A DNA stretch of 64,000 nt from Microvirga sp. SRT01 (GTDB lineage Bacteria > Pseudomonadota > Alphaproteobacteria > Sphingomonadales > Sphingomonadaceae): the NCBI GenBank assembly GCA_018139225.1, contig JAGSNX010000001.1:992001-1056000 (forward strand), read 5' to 3'. Both the position numbers and the translations under genes were made by a program. Shown here one piece after another: positions 49,308 to 57,505 of the stretch; the first letter of the stretch is position 1, and every line of letters begins with the position of its first letter. The notes beneath the pieces were generated by a model. That model ran no database searches. It was given only the letters and a program-made list of their open reading frames with translations, and was not told where the DNA came from.

Positions 49308-49414
49308 ATAGACGCAGGAACGACGCCTCGCTCTGATCGTCCTTTTCCGCCGATCTTAGAGAGCAAGTCGCCTGCATCGGACCCGCGTTAGAAGCCGTCT
49401 GTATATCCGCCGTT

Positions 49415-49581
49415 GGGCGATTGTGTTGAAAAACTTGCACCCGCTGCTTGCCGCGCGAATTTTAGGGCAATATTGATTCAAACAGGCCGGCAGCCGTAAA
49501 TCTCTGGTACGCCGTCGGCAGTCTTCGGATTTGATTATTGCCAGCGAATGCTAGGTGTCGAGGTTTTCAACACAATCGGGC
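49415..49581. mobile_element. MITE-like element or IS remnant with terminal inverted repeats
   Basis: CGATTGTGTTGAAAA (49418-49432) is exactly repeated in reverse complement at 49564-49578, with near-matching flanks (GGGCGATTG... and ...CAATCGGGC). The span is about 165 bp, AT-richer than its surroundings and non-coding. GTTGAAAAAC(T/C) ends are typical of several transposon families. Size and structure fit a miniature inverted-repeat element or internally deleted IS. No target duplication is clear. Confidence 0.6.
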
Positions 49582-49749
49582 GTAAGCGGACGTTCGCGGG
49601 CACGGTGGATTGCGGAACGACTGCTTCAGATCAGCACTTCAGCAATGCTTCAGGTCATAGCCGCACTGCGGATGAGGTAGGCGGCGCGAGCGCGTGTGGC
49701 GAGAAGGGCTTCGATACGCCCGGCCCGAACGGATCGAGGCCCCCCACCT

Positions 49750-49836
49750 CCGTTCGCCCTGAGCTTGTCGAAGGGCTTCTCTCCGGCAGTCCACCGCCTG
49801 TGGAAAGCGGCCCTTCGACAAGCTCAGGGCGAACGG
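49750..49836. repeat. REP-like 27 bp perfect inverted repeat
   Basis: CCGTTCGCCCTGAGCTTGTC...GGGC (49750-49776) is exactly reverse-complemented at 49810-49836, with a 33 bp centre. The motif containing CCTGAGCTTGTCGAAGG is a frequent intergenic repeat in sphingomonads (from general knowledge, not checked). It lies just downstream of the 49847-50869 gene stop and may stabilise or end its transcript. Confidence 0.85.
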
Positions 49837-49846
49837 TAGAGGGGGA

Positions 49847-50869
49847 TCAGCGCTTCGGCAGGCCCAGAATGAACGCGTCGAGGCGTTGGAGGGCGATGGC
49901 GATCTCGTCGGCTTCGTCGGGGAGCGGTTCGACTGGTCGGGCGATCGGCTGCTCGGTCGGCTGCGGCGTCTGGACGACAGCGCTTTTCGGGCGCGGGCGC
50001 GTCCGGGGCGGTTTCGGCGTCAGCACGACCTGATCCAGCGCGGGCAGGTTCGGCGCGGGGGGTTCGTGTTTGGTGCGGCGGGCGAAGGCGTCGAGGCGGG
50101 CGATCGCGATGGCGTTCTCCTCCTCTTCCTGCATGACGCGTTGCGTGGCGCGGGTGGCGGCGACGCGGGCTTGCCACGCCTCGCGGGTTTCGGCCGGGAG
50201 CTTGCGCGAGGCGGGGCGCTCGGCGGCGTGGCGGGCGGAGCGGTCGTGGAGTTGCAGGAGCATGATCGCCTGTTCGGGCGTCATCGACGGGATCGGCGGC
50301 GGGTCGTTGCGGCGCCACGCGTCGTCGCGGGCGGACGCGGGGTCGAAGCTTTCGATCAATGCCATCTCGATGCGTTCGCGCGCGGTCTTCAGCGCCATCC
50401 GCATCTCGCGCGCGAAGGCGGGGCTGGCGTCGCGGCGGGCGTAGAAGGCGGAGTGGGAGAAGCCGGCGGCCTTGGCGGCGAGGCGGATATTGGCGGTGGC
50501 GGACAGGGCCGCGAGGAACGCCTGTTCGTGCTCGGTGGTGAGTTGGCGACGAGCCGGGGCGCGGAGCTGGAGGTAGCCGGCGCGTTTGCGGATGAGGCGG
50601 GGTGCGTTGGCGTCGGTGGTGGAGGGCGTGATGTCGCGCGCGTTCAGGCGGGCGGCGGCGAAGGCGAGCGCGGCGTCCCATTCGGCGGCGAAGGCGGGGT
50701 GCGCGTTGCGGCGCTTCGTGAAGCGGGCGCGGTGGGCGCCGAGGTCGCGCGCGGCCTGGCGGACGTTGCCGGTGCGGCGCAGGAGGCGGAGGAAGGCGGC
50801 GTTCTCTAGCGCCTGTTCGCGGGTGGGGGCTCTGGGCATGGGGCGAGCGTCGGCCGGGTTTTCCAACAT
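49847..50869 (-). CDS. Protein with two repeated helix-turn-helix units, terminase-small-subunit-like
   Basis: 340 residues. Two copies of one unit are visible: LRRTGNVRQAARDLGAHRARFTKRRNAHPAFAAEWDAAL (about 30-68) and SATANIRLAAKAAGFSHSAFYARRDASPAFAREMRMAL (about 122-160). Each has 'G/AN(V/I)RxAAxxxGxxxxxFxxRRxxxPAFAxE', like a HTH of phage small terminases and homeodomain-like regulators. The C-terminal 90 residues are Pro/Arg-rich and disordered, ending in a helix repeated from about 257 (AIARLDAFARR, AIALQRLDAFILGLPKR). It would bind DNA. Start may be at 50839. Whether it is phage-derived is open. Confidence 0.6.
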   Translation of the reverse strand: MLENPADARPMPRAPTREQALENAAFLRLLRRTGNVRQAARDLGAHRARFTKRRNAHPAFAAEWDAALAFAAARLNARDITPSTTDANAPRLIRKRAGYLQLRAPARRQLTTEHEQAFLAALSATANIRLAAKAAGFSHSAFYARRDASPAFAREMRMALKTARERIEMALIESFDPASARDDAWRRNDPPPIPSMTPEQAIMLLQLHDRSARHAAERPASRKLPAETREAWQARVAATRATQRVMQEEEENAIAIARLDAFARRTKHEPPAPNLPALDQVVLTPKPPRTRPRPKSAVVQTPQPTEQPIARPVEPLPDEADEIAIALQRLDAFILGLPKR

Positions 50870-50953
50870 CGCAAGGGGGTGTGGGTCGCGTCGGGGTGGG
50901 GGTGCGTGTCTCCCCTCCCCTTCGGGGTTGGGGCGGTGCCGCGGGTTGTTCTA

Positions 50954-50977
50954 CCCCTCCCCCTTTCAGGGGAGGGG
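50954..50977 (-). terminator. Hairpin after the DPP IV-type gene
   Basis: A 9 bp stem CCCCTCCCC / GGGGAGGGG with loop CTTTCA, 11 bp beyond the stop codon at 50989. It is related to the hairpin at 9130-9146. Confidence 0.6.
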
Positions 50978-50988
50978 CCAGAGGGAGT

Positions 50989-53232
50989 TCAGCGGCCGCC
51001 GGGGGGCAGGTTGGTTTCGAGGTAGTTGGTCATCAGCGTGTAGAGGTGGAGCGTGGTATTCTCCTTCTCGCTGATCGAATGGGTGCGGTCGGGATAGGCC
51101 ATCATCGAGAATTGCTTGTTCGCGCCGATGAGCTTGTCGGCGAGCTGTTCGGTGTTCTGATAGTGGACGTTGTCGTCACCGGTGCCGTGGATGACGAGGA
51201 GGTTGCCCTTCAGGTTGGCGGCATAGGTGATCGGGGAGCCGTCGCGGAAGCCGGTGGGGTTGTCCTTGGGCAGGCCCATGTACCGCTCCTGATACACGGT
51301 GTCGTACAGCGTCTGGTCGGCGACGGGCGCGACGGCGATGCCGGTCCTGAACAGGTCGGGGAAGCGGAACATCGCGTGGAGCGTGCTCGACCCGCCGCCG
51401 CTCCAGCCCCAGATGCCGACGCGGGACGGGTCGATATACGGGCGGTCGGCGAGCAACTTGCGGACGCCGGCGGCGACGTCGATCGGGCCGAGGACGCCGA
51501 TCTGGCGGTAGATGACCTTGCGCCACTCGCGGCCGCGCGGGGCGGGGGTGCCGCGGGGGTCGATGCTGGCGACGATATAGCCCTTCTGGGCGAGCATCCG
51601 GTGCCACATCGCGCCGCGCCCGCCCCAGCGATCGGCGACGGTCTGGCCGGCGGGCTCGCCATAGACCTGCACGAGCAGCGGGTATTTCTTTGCGGGGTCG
51701 AAGTTCGCGGGGCGGATGATCCACGCGTCGAGCATCAGGCCCTTGCCGACGTCGAGGCGCGTCATCTCCGTCTTCGGCAGGCCGGACTTGGCGACGGTGT
51801 CCTGGATCGCGGCGTTGCGGGCGAGGATGCGGGCGCTGCGCTGAGTCTGGAGGTCGACGATCTCGGTCATCGGCACGGTGTCGAAGCGCGAGACGGTGTG
51901 CTTGGCCCAGTGCGCGCCGGGGGCGATGTCGTAGCTGTTCCAGCCGGCCTGCGCGGAGGGGGTGACGCGCTCGACGCGGGGTTTGCCGGACAGGGCGGCG
52001 CGGTAGAGGTAGAGCTGCGTCGGGTTGTCGGGCGAGGCGGTGAAATAGGCCCAGCCGCTCGCCTCGTCGATGGTCAGCAGGTCGACCACGTCGAACTTGC
52101 CGGGGGTGCGCAGTTCCAGCCGCTTGCCGTCGCGCGAGGCGACGTAGAGGTGCCGCCAGCCGTCGCGCTCGCTCATCCAGGTGAAGCCGGCGTCGTTGCG
52201 GAGCCATTCGGGAGCCGCGTTCGCCTCGACCCAGGCGGCGTCCTTCTCCACGAACAGCGGCGTCGTCGCTCCGGTGGCGGGGTCGCCGAGCATCACCTGA
52301 TAGGTGTTCTGGAGGCGGTTCGCATATTGGATGAAGACGCGGCCGGACTTGCCCGCCCAGCTCATCTGCGGGACGTAGTTCTGGCGCGGGTCGCCCTGGA
52401 GCTTGAACCACGTCGTCTCGCCGCCGGACACGTCGACCGCGCCGACGCGGACCGCAGAGTTCGCGGTGCCGGCCTTGGGGTACTGGAGCGGGATGACCTT
52501 CGAATACTGGCCTCCGGTGTTCTGGATCATGTCGAACGTGCCGACGCCCGACGTGTCGAAGCGCCAATAGGCGAGTTTGCGCGAATCAGGGCTCCACGCG
52601 AATGCCTTGCGCAGGCCGAATTCCTCTTCGTACACCCAGTCGCCGACGCCGTTGACGATCAGGTCCGACCCGTCGCGCGTCAGCCGCTGCGGCGTGCCGC
52701 CGCCTGCTGGTTCCACGTAAAGGTCGTTGTCGCGGACATAGGCGATGCGGCTGCCGTCGGGGGAGAACTCGGCGTACATCAGCGTCTGCGGCGCGGCGTC
52801 GCCACCCATCTTGCGCAGGCTCTTCGCGTCGAGGTCGAGCAGCCAGTAATCGCCGTACGCATTGGTGCGGCGGAAGCGCTTGGTGTTGGTAGCGACGAGC
52901 ATGCGGCGTTCGTCGGGGGAGAAGCTGTATTCCTCGATCGACACGGGCTTGCCCGTCGCCTTGTCGACGAGGTCCTTCGCCGACACGACGACGCGGCGGT
53001 TCTGGCCGGTGACGTCGTAACGGACGAGGTCGCTGCCGTCCTTCACGTCCTTCGCCGGCTCGATCGCGAGATAGCCCTGCCCGTCCTTCGTCCACTCGCC
53101 GGTGGCGCTGCTCTCGCCGCGGACCGCGCTCTTGCCGAAGATCGTCTCGATCGTGAGCGGGGCCGCGGTTTGCGCGAAAGCGGGGAGCGGCGCGAGCAGC
53201 AGGGCGAGCGTGACGAGCGCGGAAGAACGCAT
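50989..53232 (-). CDS. Secreted dipeptidyl peptidase IV-like S9B serine peptidase
   Basis: 747 residues with signal peptide (1-21, ending AFAQ). The N-terminal half is a beta-propeller ([34 protein letters not shown]) containing DWVYEEEFG, the Glu-Glu motif that holds the substrate N-terminus in DPP IV. The C-terminal alpha/beta hydrolase has Ser611 (GWSGGG), Asp687 (GTGDDNVH) and His718 (RTHS). It removes N-terminal dipeptides, typically X-Pro, in the periplasm or outside. The start at 53232 gives the signal peptide; the open frame extends far upstream antisense to rplK-rplA, which is not coding. It faces rplK divergently. Confidence 0.93.
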   Translation of the reverse strand: MRSSALVTLALLLAPLPAFAQTAAPLTIETIFGKSAVRGESSATGEWTKDGQGYLAIEPAKDVKDGSDLVRYDVTGQNRRVVVSAKDLVDKATGKPVSIEEYSFSPDERRMLVATNTKRFRRTNAYGDYWLLDLDAKSLRKMGGDAAPQTLMYAEFSPDGSRIAYVRDNDLYVEPAGGGTPQRLTRDGSDLIVNGVGDWVYEEEFGLRKAFAWSPDSRKLAYWRFDTSGVGTFDMIQNTGGQYSKVIPLQYPKAGTANSAVRVGAVDVSGGETTWFKLQGDPRQNYVPQMSWAGKSGRVFIQYANRLQNTYQVMLGDPATGATTPLFVEKDAAWVEANAAPEWLRNDAGFTWMSERDGWRHLYVASRDGKRLELRTPGKFDVVDLLTIDEASGWAYFTASPDNPTQLYLYRAALSGKPRVERVTPSAQAGWNSYDIAPGAHWAKHTVSRFDTVPMTEIVDLQTQRSARILARNAAIQDTVAKSGLPKTEMTRLDVGKGLMLDAWIIRPANFDPAKKYPLLVQVYGEPAGQTVADRWGGRGAMWHRMLAQKGYIVASIDPRGTPAPRGREWRKVIYRQIGVLGPIDVAAGVRKLLADRPYIDPSRVGIWGWSGGGSSTLHAMFRFPDLFRTGIAVAPVADQTLYDTVYQERYMGLPKDNPTGFRDGSPITYAANLKGNLLVIHGTGDDNVHYQNTEQLADKLIGANKQFSMMAYPDRTHSISEKENTTLHLYTLMTNYLETNLPPGGR

Positions 53233-53415
53233 GGATTGTACCCCCGGATATACGATTGTTGCGCGGACAGTAGCGGCGGAATCCCGCCCCGCAAGCGGAT
53301 TGCTTTTTGCGGAGATGACCGGTAAGGCCCGCCGCTTCCAAGCACATGCGACGGAAGCCTCCGCGGGAGAACGCCACGCGTTCGCACGAACCGCTAAACT
53401 TGAAACGAGAGTGAC

Positions 53416-53847
53416 ATGGCAAAGAAGATCACAGGTTACATCAACCTGCAGGTTCCTGCCGGCGATGCGAAGCCCGCGCCGCCGATCGGACCCGCGCTGG
53501 GTCAGCGCGGCGTAAACATCATGGAGTTCTGCAAGGCGTTCAACGCCGCGACGACCGACATGGCCAAGGGGACGCCGATCCCCACCAAGATCACGGTCTA
53601 TGCCGACCGTTCGTTCAGCTTCGAGACGAAGACGCCGCCGGCGACCTTCCTGATCAAGCAGGCGATCAACATCAAGTCGGGCTCCAAGGAGCCGGGCAAG
53701 ACGGTCGCGGGCAAGATCAAGCGTTCGCAGCTGTCGGAGATCGCGCAGGTCAAGATGAAGGACCTGAACGCGAACGACATCGACGCCGCGACGAAGATCA
53801 TCGAAGGTTCGGCCCGCGCGATGGGCCTCGAAGTGACGGAGGGCTGA
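53416..53847 (+). CDS. rplK: 50S ribosomal protein L11
   Basis: 143 residues. [44 protein letters not shown] is the conserved rRNA- and thiostrepton-site domain. It forms the GTPase-associated stalk base. A promoter must lie in the 183 bp spacer to the divergent peptidase. Confidence 0.98.
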   Translation: MAKKITGYINLQVPAGDAKPAPPIGPALGQRGVNIMEFCKAFNAATTDMAKGTPIPTKITVYADRSFSFETKTPPATFLIKQAINIKSGSKEPGKTVAGKIKRSQLSEIAQVKMKDLNANDIDAATKIIEGSARAMGLEVTEG

Positions 53848-53851
53848 TCCG

Positions 53852-54544
53852 ATGGCCAAGCTGACCAAGAAGCAGAAGACGCTGTCGATCAATCCCGAGC
53901 AGCTGCACGGCATCGACGAAGCGATCGCCCTCGCCCGCACCAACGCGACCGCCAAGTTCGACGAGACCATCGAGGTCGCGCTGAACCTGGGCGTCGATCC
54001 GCGCCACGCCGACCAGATGGTCCGCGGCGTCGTGAACCTGCCCAAGGGCACCGGCAAGACGGTGCGCGTCGGCGTGTTCGCGCGCGGCGCCAAGGCCGAC
54101 GAAGCGCGTGAGGCGGGTGCCGACGTCGTCGGTGCCGAGGACCTGATGGAGATCATCCAGGGTGGCACGATCGATTTCGATCGCTGCATCGCGACCCCGG
54201 ACCTGATGGGCGTCGTCGGTCGCCTCGGCAAGGTGCTGGGCCCCAAGGGCCTGATGCCGAACCCGAAGCTGGGCACCGTGACGATGAACGTCGCACAGGC
54301 GGTCAAGGACGCCAAGTCCGGCCAGGTCGAGTACCGCGTCGAGAAGGCCGGCATCATCCATTCGGGCATCGGCAAGGCGTCGTTCCCGGCCGAGGACCTG
54401 CGCGCGAACTTCGACGCGCTGGTCGACGCGGTCGTGCGGGCCAAGCCGTCGGGCGCGAAGGGCAAGTATGTCCGCAAGATCGCGCTGTCGTCGTCGATGG
54501 GCCCGGGGATCAAGGTCGACACGACCGAGGTCGCGGGGGCGTAA
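53852..54544 (+). CDS. rplA: 50S ribosomal protein L1
   Basis: 230 residues. Contains [53 protein letters not shown] and [25 protein letters not shown]1 forms the mobile E-site stalk and in E. coli represses its own rplKA mRNA. A strong terminator follows; rplJ-rplL-rpoBC do not come next as in many bacteria. Confidence 0.98.
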   Translation: MAKLTKKQKTLSINPEQLHGIDEAIALARTNATAKFDETIEVALNLGVDPRHADQMVRGVVNLPKGTGKTVRVGVFARGAKADEAREAGADVVGAEDLMEIIQGGTIDFDRCIATPDLMGVVGRLGKVLGPKGLMPNPKLGTVTMNVAQAVKDAKSGQVEYRVEKAGIIHSGIGKASFPAEDLRANFDALVDAVVRAKPSGAKGKYVRKIALSSSMGPGIKVDTTEVAGA

Positions 54545-54856
54545 TCGCCGTCGGTTTCCTTCCGGGATCGGAAGGAGTGAGATTGGGGGCCGCAGGAGTG
54601 ATCCTGCGGCCCTTCTTCTTTTGGTGATGTCGTATTTGACGTACCTGCCCGAACCTGATTCCCTCGGTTCCTGTATCCGCTGGGGCTTTGGAATGGTCAG
54701 AACAACATAAGTAAGCCAGCGAGACCAATATCATGCCGCGGCCAGCGTATGGGTAACCGGCGTTGCCGATTAACATGCTCGAAGGGCTACCAGCCGTCGA
54801 CATGATTACGCATTGGCGATCTGCTCATGCCCATCTCCAAGGTCGAGACTCATTGG
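54545..54856. other. Spacer between rplA and the IS remnant
   Basis: Apart from the rplA terminator I see no gene. From about 54630 on, base composition drops and resembles acquired DNA. The left end of the IS remnant (GGTCGAGACTCATTGGTC, 54841-54858) lies at its right edge. Confidence 0.4.
54587..54621 (+). terminator. Rho-independent terminator after rplA
   Basis: An 11 bp perfect stem (GGGCCGCAGGA, loop GTGA, TCCTGCGGCCC) followed by TTCTTCTTTT, a strong classical terminator. Confidence 0.95.
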
Positions 54857-55105
54857 TCATAGCCATAAGATGGCGGAGACCGTGAAGGGGACCGCGGAGA
54901 AGAAGACTATGGGGCACCGGTCGTAGCGAGCAGCTACGCGACTTCAGTCCTTCAGGCGCCCCAACATGATCTCGATGCGGCTGCGGCGTCTGTATCGGCG
55001 CTCGTCCTATCTGACCGGTTCGTTGCGCGATCCGCAGTCCGGGATGCCGGGCTGGATGCCCTTGGCTTCGGGGGCGTCCCTGAACACGTCGGCGTCACAC
55101 CTCGA
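54857..55105 (-). pseudogene. Decayed C-terminal remnant of an IS5-family transposase
   Basis: One minus-strand frame reads DADVFRDAPEAKGIQPG..., then PV-R-stop-DERRYRRRSRIEIM, LGRLKD-stop-SRVAARYDRCP and ends IVFFSAV...AILWL-stop. These are the final blocks of IS5/IS427 transposases, including the Glu of the DDE triad in SRIEIMLGRLKD and the RYDRCP...FSA...WL end. Two internal stops replace the expected Tyr and Trp codons. The N-terminal two thirds are missing. The end-like GGTCGAGACTCATTGGTC follows at 54841. The element is inactive, and the deletion junction lies at about 55106. Confidence 0.82.
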
Positions 55106-55107
55106 TC

Positions 55108-55449
55108 ATGGAAGCAAGCGGGGCGACCTCGGCCGGCGGCGGTGAGTTGCTGTCGAAGGTCGGCAAGGTCGCCCGGCCGGGCGGGCTGGTGATGGATGCG
55201 GTGGAGGTCGGCTCCGCCTTCCGCGCGGACGGTAACCGCATCGGTGAGAATACCGGGCGCGCCGCCAGCGGCCTCGCCGGCGGGGCCGCCGGTGGCTGGG
55301 GCGGCGCGGCCGTCGGTGCGGCGGTCGGCACCGCCATCTTCCCCGGGGTGGGGACGGTTGTCGGTGGCCTCATCGGCGGCATCGGCGGGGCCCTGGCCGG
55401 GGACGCGGCCGGCAAGGGCGTGTTCGACACCGTCAAGGGCTGGTTCTGA
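55108..55449 (+). CDS. Glycine-zipper membrane-inserting segment, likely truncated toxin or effector tail
   Basis: 113 residues. LLSKVGKVARPGGLVMDAVEVGSAFRADGNRIGENTGRAASGLAGGAAGGWGGAAVGAAVG is followed by a second Gly/Ala helix (VGTVVGGLIGGIGGALAGDAAGKG). Such 'pre-toxin' glycine zippers occur near the C-terminus of large Rhs-, T6SS- or phage-tail-type effectors. The ORF starts 2-3 bases from the IS remnant, has no RBS, and the frame is open upstream only to a TGA at 55081. It is probably a 3' fragment left after deletion. Function unproven. Confidence 0.5.
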   Translation: MEASGATSAGGGELLSKVGKVARPGGLVMDAVEVGSAFRADGNRIGENTGRAASGLAGGAAGGWGGAAVGAAVGTAIFPGVGTVVGGLIGGIGGALAGDAAGKGVFDTVKGWF

Positions 55450-55495
55450 CCCGATGACGGCTGACGCGACCCCGATCCAGCGCTAGGCTGTTTCG

Positions 55496-56194
55496 ATGGC
55501 TGGTCTCTGGGACAAGTTGCGGGGCAAGGATGCGCCCGTCGTGGACGACACGGGCGCGGCGTTGCGGCGGTTGTTCGGCGACTATCCGCCGGACCCGCCG
55601 GCCCATGCCGGCCCGGCGGCGACGTTGACCGCCGCCCAGCAGGACGAGAACCTCGCACAGTTCCTGGCGGTGCAGTCGCAGCGGCTGGCGGTCGGCAGCG
55701 ACTATCTGCGTGCGCGAGGCGTGAGCGTGGACCCGATGCTCGACCCGGCAGCGGACGGACTGCCGGCGGCGCGGGCGGTGGACGCGTGGCTGGATGAGGC
55801 GCTGCCGAAGCGCCCCTTCTCGCCGATCTCGGGCGACGAGACGCCGAATCCGGACGAGCACGGCCTGATGGCAAGCGACCGGACCGGGCCGGACATCTAT
55901 TACAGCGTTCTCGCCGATCTCGGCCGGCTGGAGGGTGAGGCGATCCGGCGGCGCGATCCCCGGTTCGACTGGGCGGTCAATCGGTTGCCGGGTTTCGAGG
56001 ATATGGGCAGTTATGGCCGCATCTGCCTGATCAAGGCAGGTGACGTGCAATGGGCGCCGACCGTGCTGGACATGGAGATGCACATGCTCGGCATTTGCCA
56101 TCCGAAGATGGCCCCGCGCGGCAACCTGTCCGGCCACCGCTTCGGCGAGTTGCTGGAGGCGGCGGTCACGCAGGCGTTCGACCCGCACCCGTGA
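55496..56194 (+). CDS. Hypothetical protein, possible cognate partner of the glycine-zipper protein
   Basis: 232 residues, no signal peptide or membrane span. It begins MAGLWDKLRGKDAPVV, has acidic central regions (PNPDEHGLMASDRTGPDIYYSV) and ends with a compact segment GRICLIKAGDVQWAPTVLDMEMHMLGICHPKM. I do not recognise the family. It follows the glycine-zipper ORF by 46 bp on the same strand, the arrangement expected for an effector and its immunity or chaperone gene. This role is inferred only from position. Confidence 0.55.
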   Translation: MAGLWDKLRGKDAPVVDDTGAALRRLFGDYPPDPPAHAGPAATLTAAQQDENLAQFLAVQSQRLAVGSDYLRARGVSVDPMLDPAADGLPAARAVDAWLDEALPKRPFSPISGDETPNPDEHGLMASDRTGPDIYYSVLADLGRLEGEAIRRRDPRFDWAVNRLPGFEDMGSYGRICLIKAGDVQWAPTVLDMEMHMLGICHPKMAPRGNLSGHRFGELLEAAVTQAFDPHP

Positions 56195-56382
56195 GGAGCA
56201 TGACCGGTACTCCATCACGTGCGGCGATGCTGCTTTGAACGTCGACCGGCGTCGTCAGGCATGCTTCGACGGCTAGGGCGACGGCGTGTCCGGCTCCTCG
56301 GCAGCCTGCCGTCCAGCACCGCCTTCCGACCAGTCTGGACATCCGGGTGAAGCGACGTACGGCGGATGGGGGGAGTGCGCTG

Positions 56383-56862
56383 ATGCAGAAGTTCATCGTC
56401 GAGACGCTGCTGTTTCTCTTTGGCCTGCTCGTCACGTTCGGTCTGCCGTGGCTCGTGTGGCGGTGGATGCGGTCCGGTCGGCCGTCGATCGCGCCCCTGC
56501 CGATCGTCGACGACGGCAATGGCGGGAAAGTCGTGCCGCTGATCGCCACCTTTACCGGGATGCGCGGTCTGCCGTGGGTCGGCGTGGCGAGCAACAATCT
56601 CAGCCCCCGTCTGGTCATCACGCCCGCCGGGATCACGTATCGGGTCATGCGGCTGCGGTCTCGTGACTGGTCCGATATCGTTCGGGTGGATGTCCGTAGT
56701 TTTGGAGCGACGGTGAACCTCGGCTTCGCCTTCCGCGACAGCCTGTTCACCTTCGATGCGAACGTCGGCAGTACCATATTGGCGACGCGGACACTGGCGT
56801 TGCTGCCCGATACTGTCGCGTTGACCGATCGGGCACGATCGCTGCTGACGGAGGAAGGCTGA
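56383..56862 (+). CDS. Single-pass membrane protein with PH-like cytoplasmic region
   Basis: 159 residues. A hydrophobic helix at about 5-27 (IVETLLFLFGLLVTFGLPWLVW) is followed by a basic stretch and a beta-rich region with LVITPAGITYRVMRLRSRDWSDIVRVDVR, which reads like a bacterial PH (YdbT/DUF304-type) domain. The start at 56383 is preferred because GGGGGGAG precedes it; an earlier in-frame GTG exists at 56347. Function unknown. Confidence 0.55.
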   Translation: MQKFIVETLLFLFGLLVTFGLPWLVWRWMRSGRPSIAPLPIVDDGNGGKVVPLIATFTGMRGLPWVGVASNNLSPRLVITPAGITYRVMRLRSRDWSDIVRVDVRSFGATVNLGFAFRDSLFTFDANVGSTILATRTLALLPDTVALTDRARSLLTEEG

Positions 56863-56922
56863 TACCCCTTCGCGCGCGCGGAACCGCGACCGCGACGCTT
56901 CCCCGACCGAACTCCGAAGGGG

Positions 56923-57468
56923 ATGACCTCCACGGCAACTCCCCAGGACGCGGGGAGTAGAGTAGGAGCGCGTGGCCCCTCTTCCCCGATCATCCGGAGC
57001 GCCGCCATTTCCGATCCCCGCCGTATCCTGGTCGATGCCGATGCCTGTCCGGTGAAGGACGAGATCTACCGCGTGGCGTGGCGCGTGGGGGTGGCGGTGG
57101 TGATCGTCAGCAACCAGCATCTACGCATTCCGGCGCATCCCCTGGTCAGCCGGGTAGTGGTGAGCGACGGGTTCGATGCGGCGGACGACTGGATCGCGGA
57201 GCAGTCCAACGCGCGGTGCGTGGTGGTGACGGCGGATATCCTGTTGGCGGACCGGTGCCTGAAGGCGGGCGCCACCGTGCTCTCGCCGACGGGGAAGCCG
57301 TTTACGGCGGCGTCGATCGGCGGGGCGATCGCGACGCGGGCGATCATGGCGGACTTGCGGGCAGGCGGGGATCAACTGGGTGGGCCGGCACCGTTCCAGA
57401 AAGCGGACCGGTCGCGGTTTCTCTCGGCGCTGGATGCGGCTTTGGTGAAGTTGGGGCGATCGGTGTGA
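56923..57468 (+). CDS. YaiI/YqxD family (DUF188) protein
   Basis: 181 residues. The family core is clear: RILVDADACPVKDEIYRVA, VVIVSNQHLRIP, VVVSDGFDAADDWIAEQ, VVTADILLADRCLKAGATVLSPTGKPFT and IGGAIATRAIMADLR. It has PIN-like acidic residues, and E. coli YaiI is of unknown function, possibly a nuclease. The first about 33 residues (Ser/Ala/Arg-rich) are not family-like, so the true start may be lower, at a non-ATG codon. Confidence 0.85.
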   Translation: MTSTATPQDAGSRVGARGPSSPIIRSAAISDPRRILVDADACPVKDEIYRVAWRVGVAVVIVSNQHLRIPAHPLVSRVVVSDGFDAADDWIAEQSNARCVVVTADILLADRCLKAGATVLSPTGKPFTAASIGGAIATRAIMADLRAGGDQLGGPAPFQKADRSRFLSALDAALVKLGRSV

Positions 57469-57473
57469 TCGCT

Positions 57474-57498
57474 CCCCCCTCTCGTGAAGAGAGGGGGG
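57474..57498. terminator. Bidirectional terminator between the DUF188 gene and hslU
   Basis: A perfect 10 bp stem (CCCCCCTCTC, loop GTGAA, GAGAGGGGGG) placed between convergent stop codons at 57468 and 57506. Confidence 0.8.
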
Positions 57499-57505
57499 AC
57501 AGCGC

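Larger units (their letters stand above)
49308..49846. other. Gene-free stretch with mobile and repeat remnants
   Basis: 539 bp without a credible gene. It contains the MITE-like inverted repeat (49415-49581) and the REP-like 27 bp inverted repeat (49750-49836), described separately. Confidence 0.5.

Noticed and set aside
49415..49836. CRISPR-like repeat array
   Set aside because: Only paired inverted repeats occur; there are no regularly spaced direct repeats and no cas genes in the window.
53233..54522. N-terminal 430 codons of a 1177-codon minus ORF ending in the peptidase
   Set aside because: This part is antisense to rplK-rplA. The peptidase has its own signal peptide starting at 53232.
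54510..54803. Minus-strand ORF of 97 codons over the rplA terminator
   Set aside because: It runs through the terminator hairpin and the rplA 3' end, has no RBS and no recognisable features.
55095..55874. 259-codon minus-strand ORF
   Set aside because: Pro/Ala/Ser-rich antisense of the glycine-zipper gene and its neighbour; no motif.
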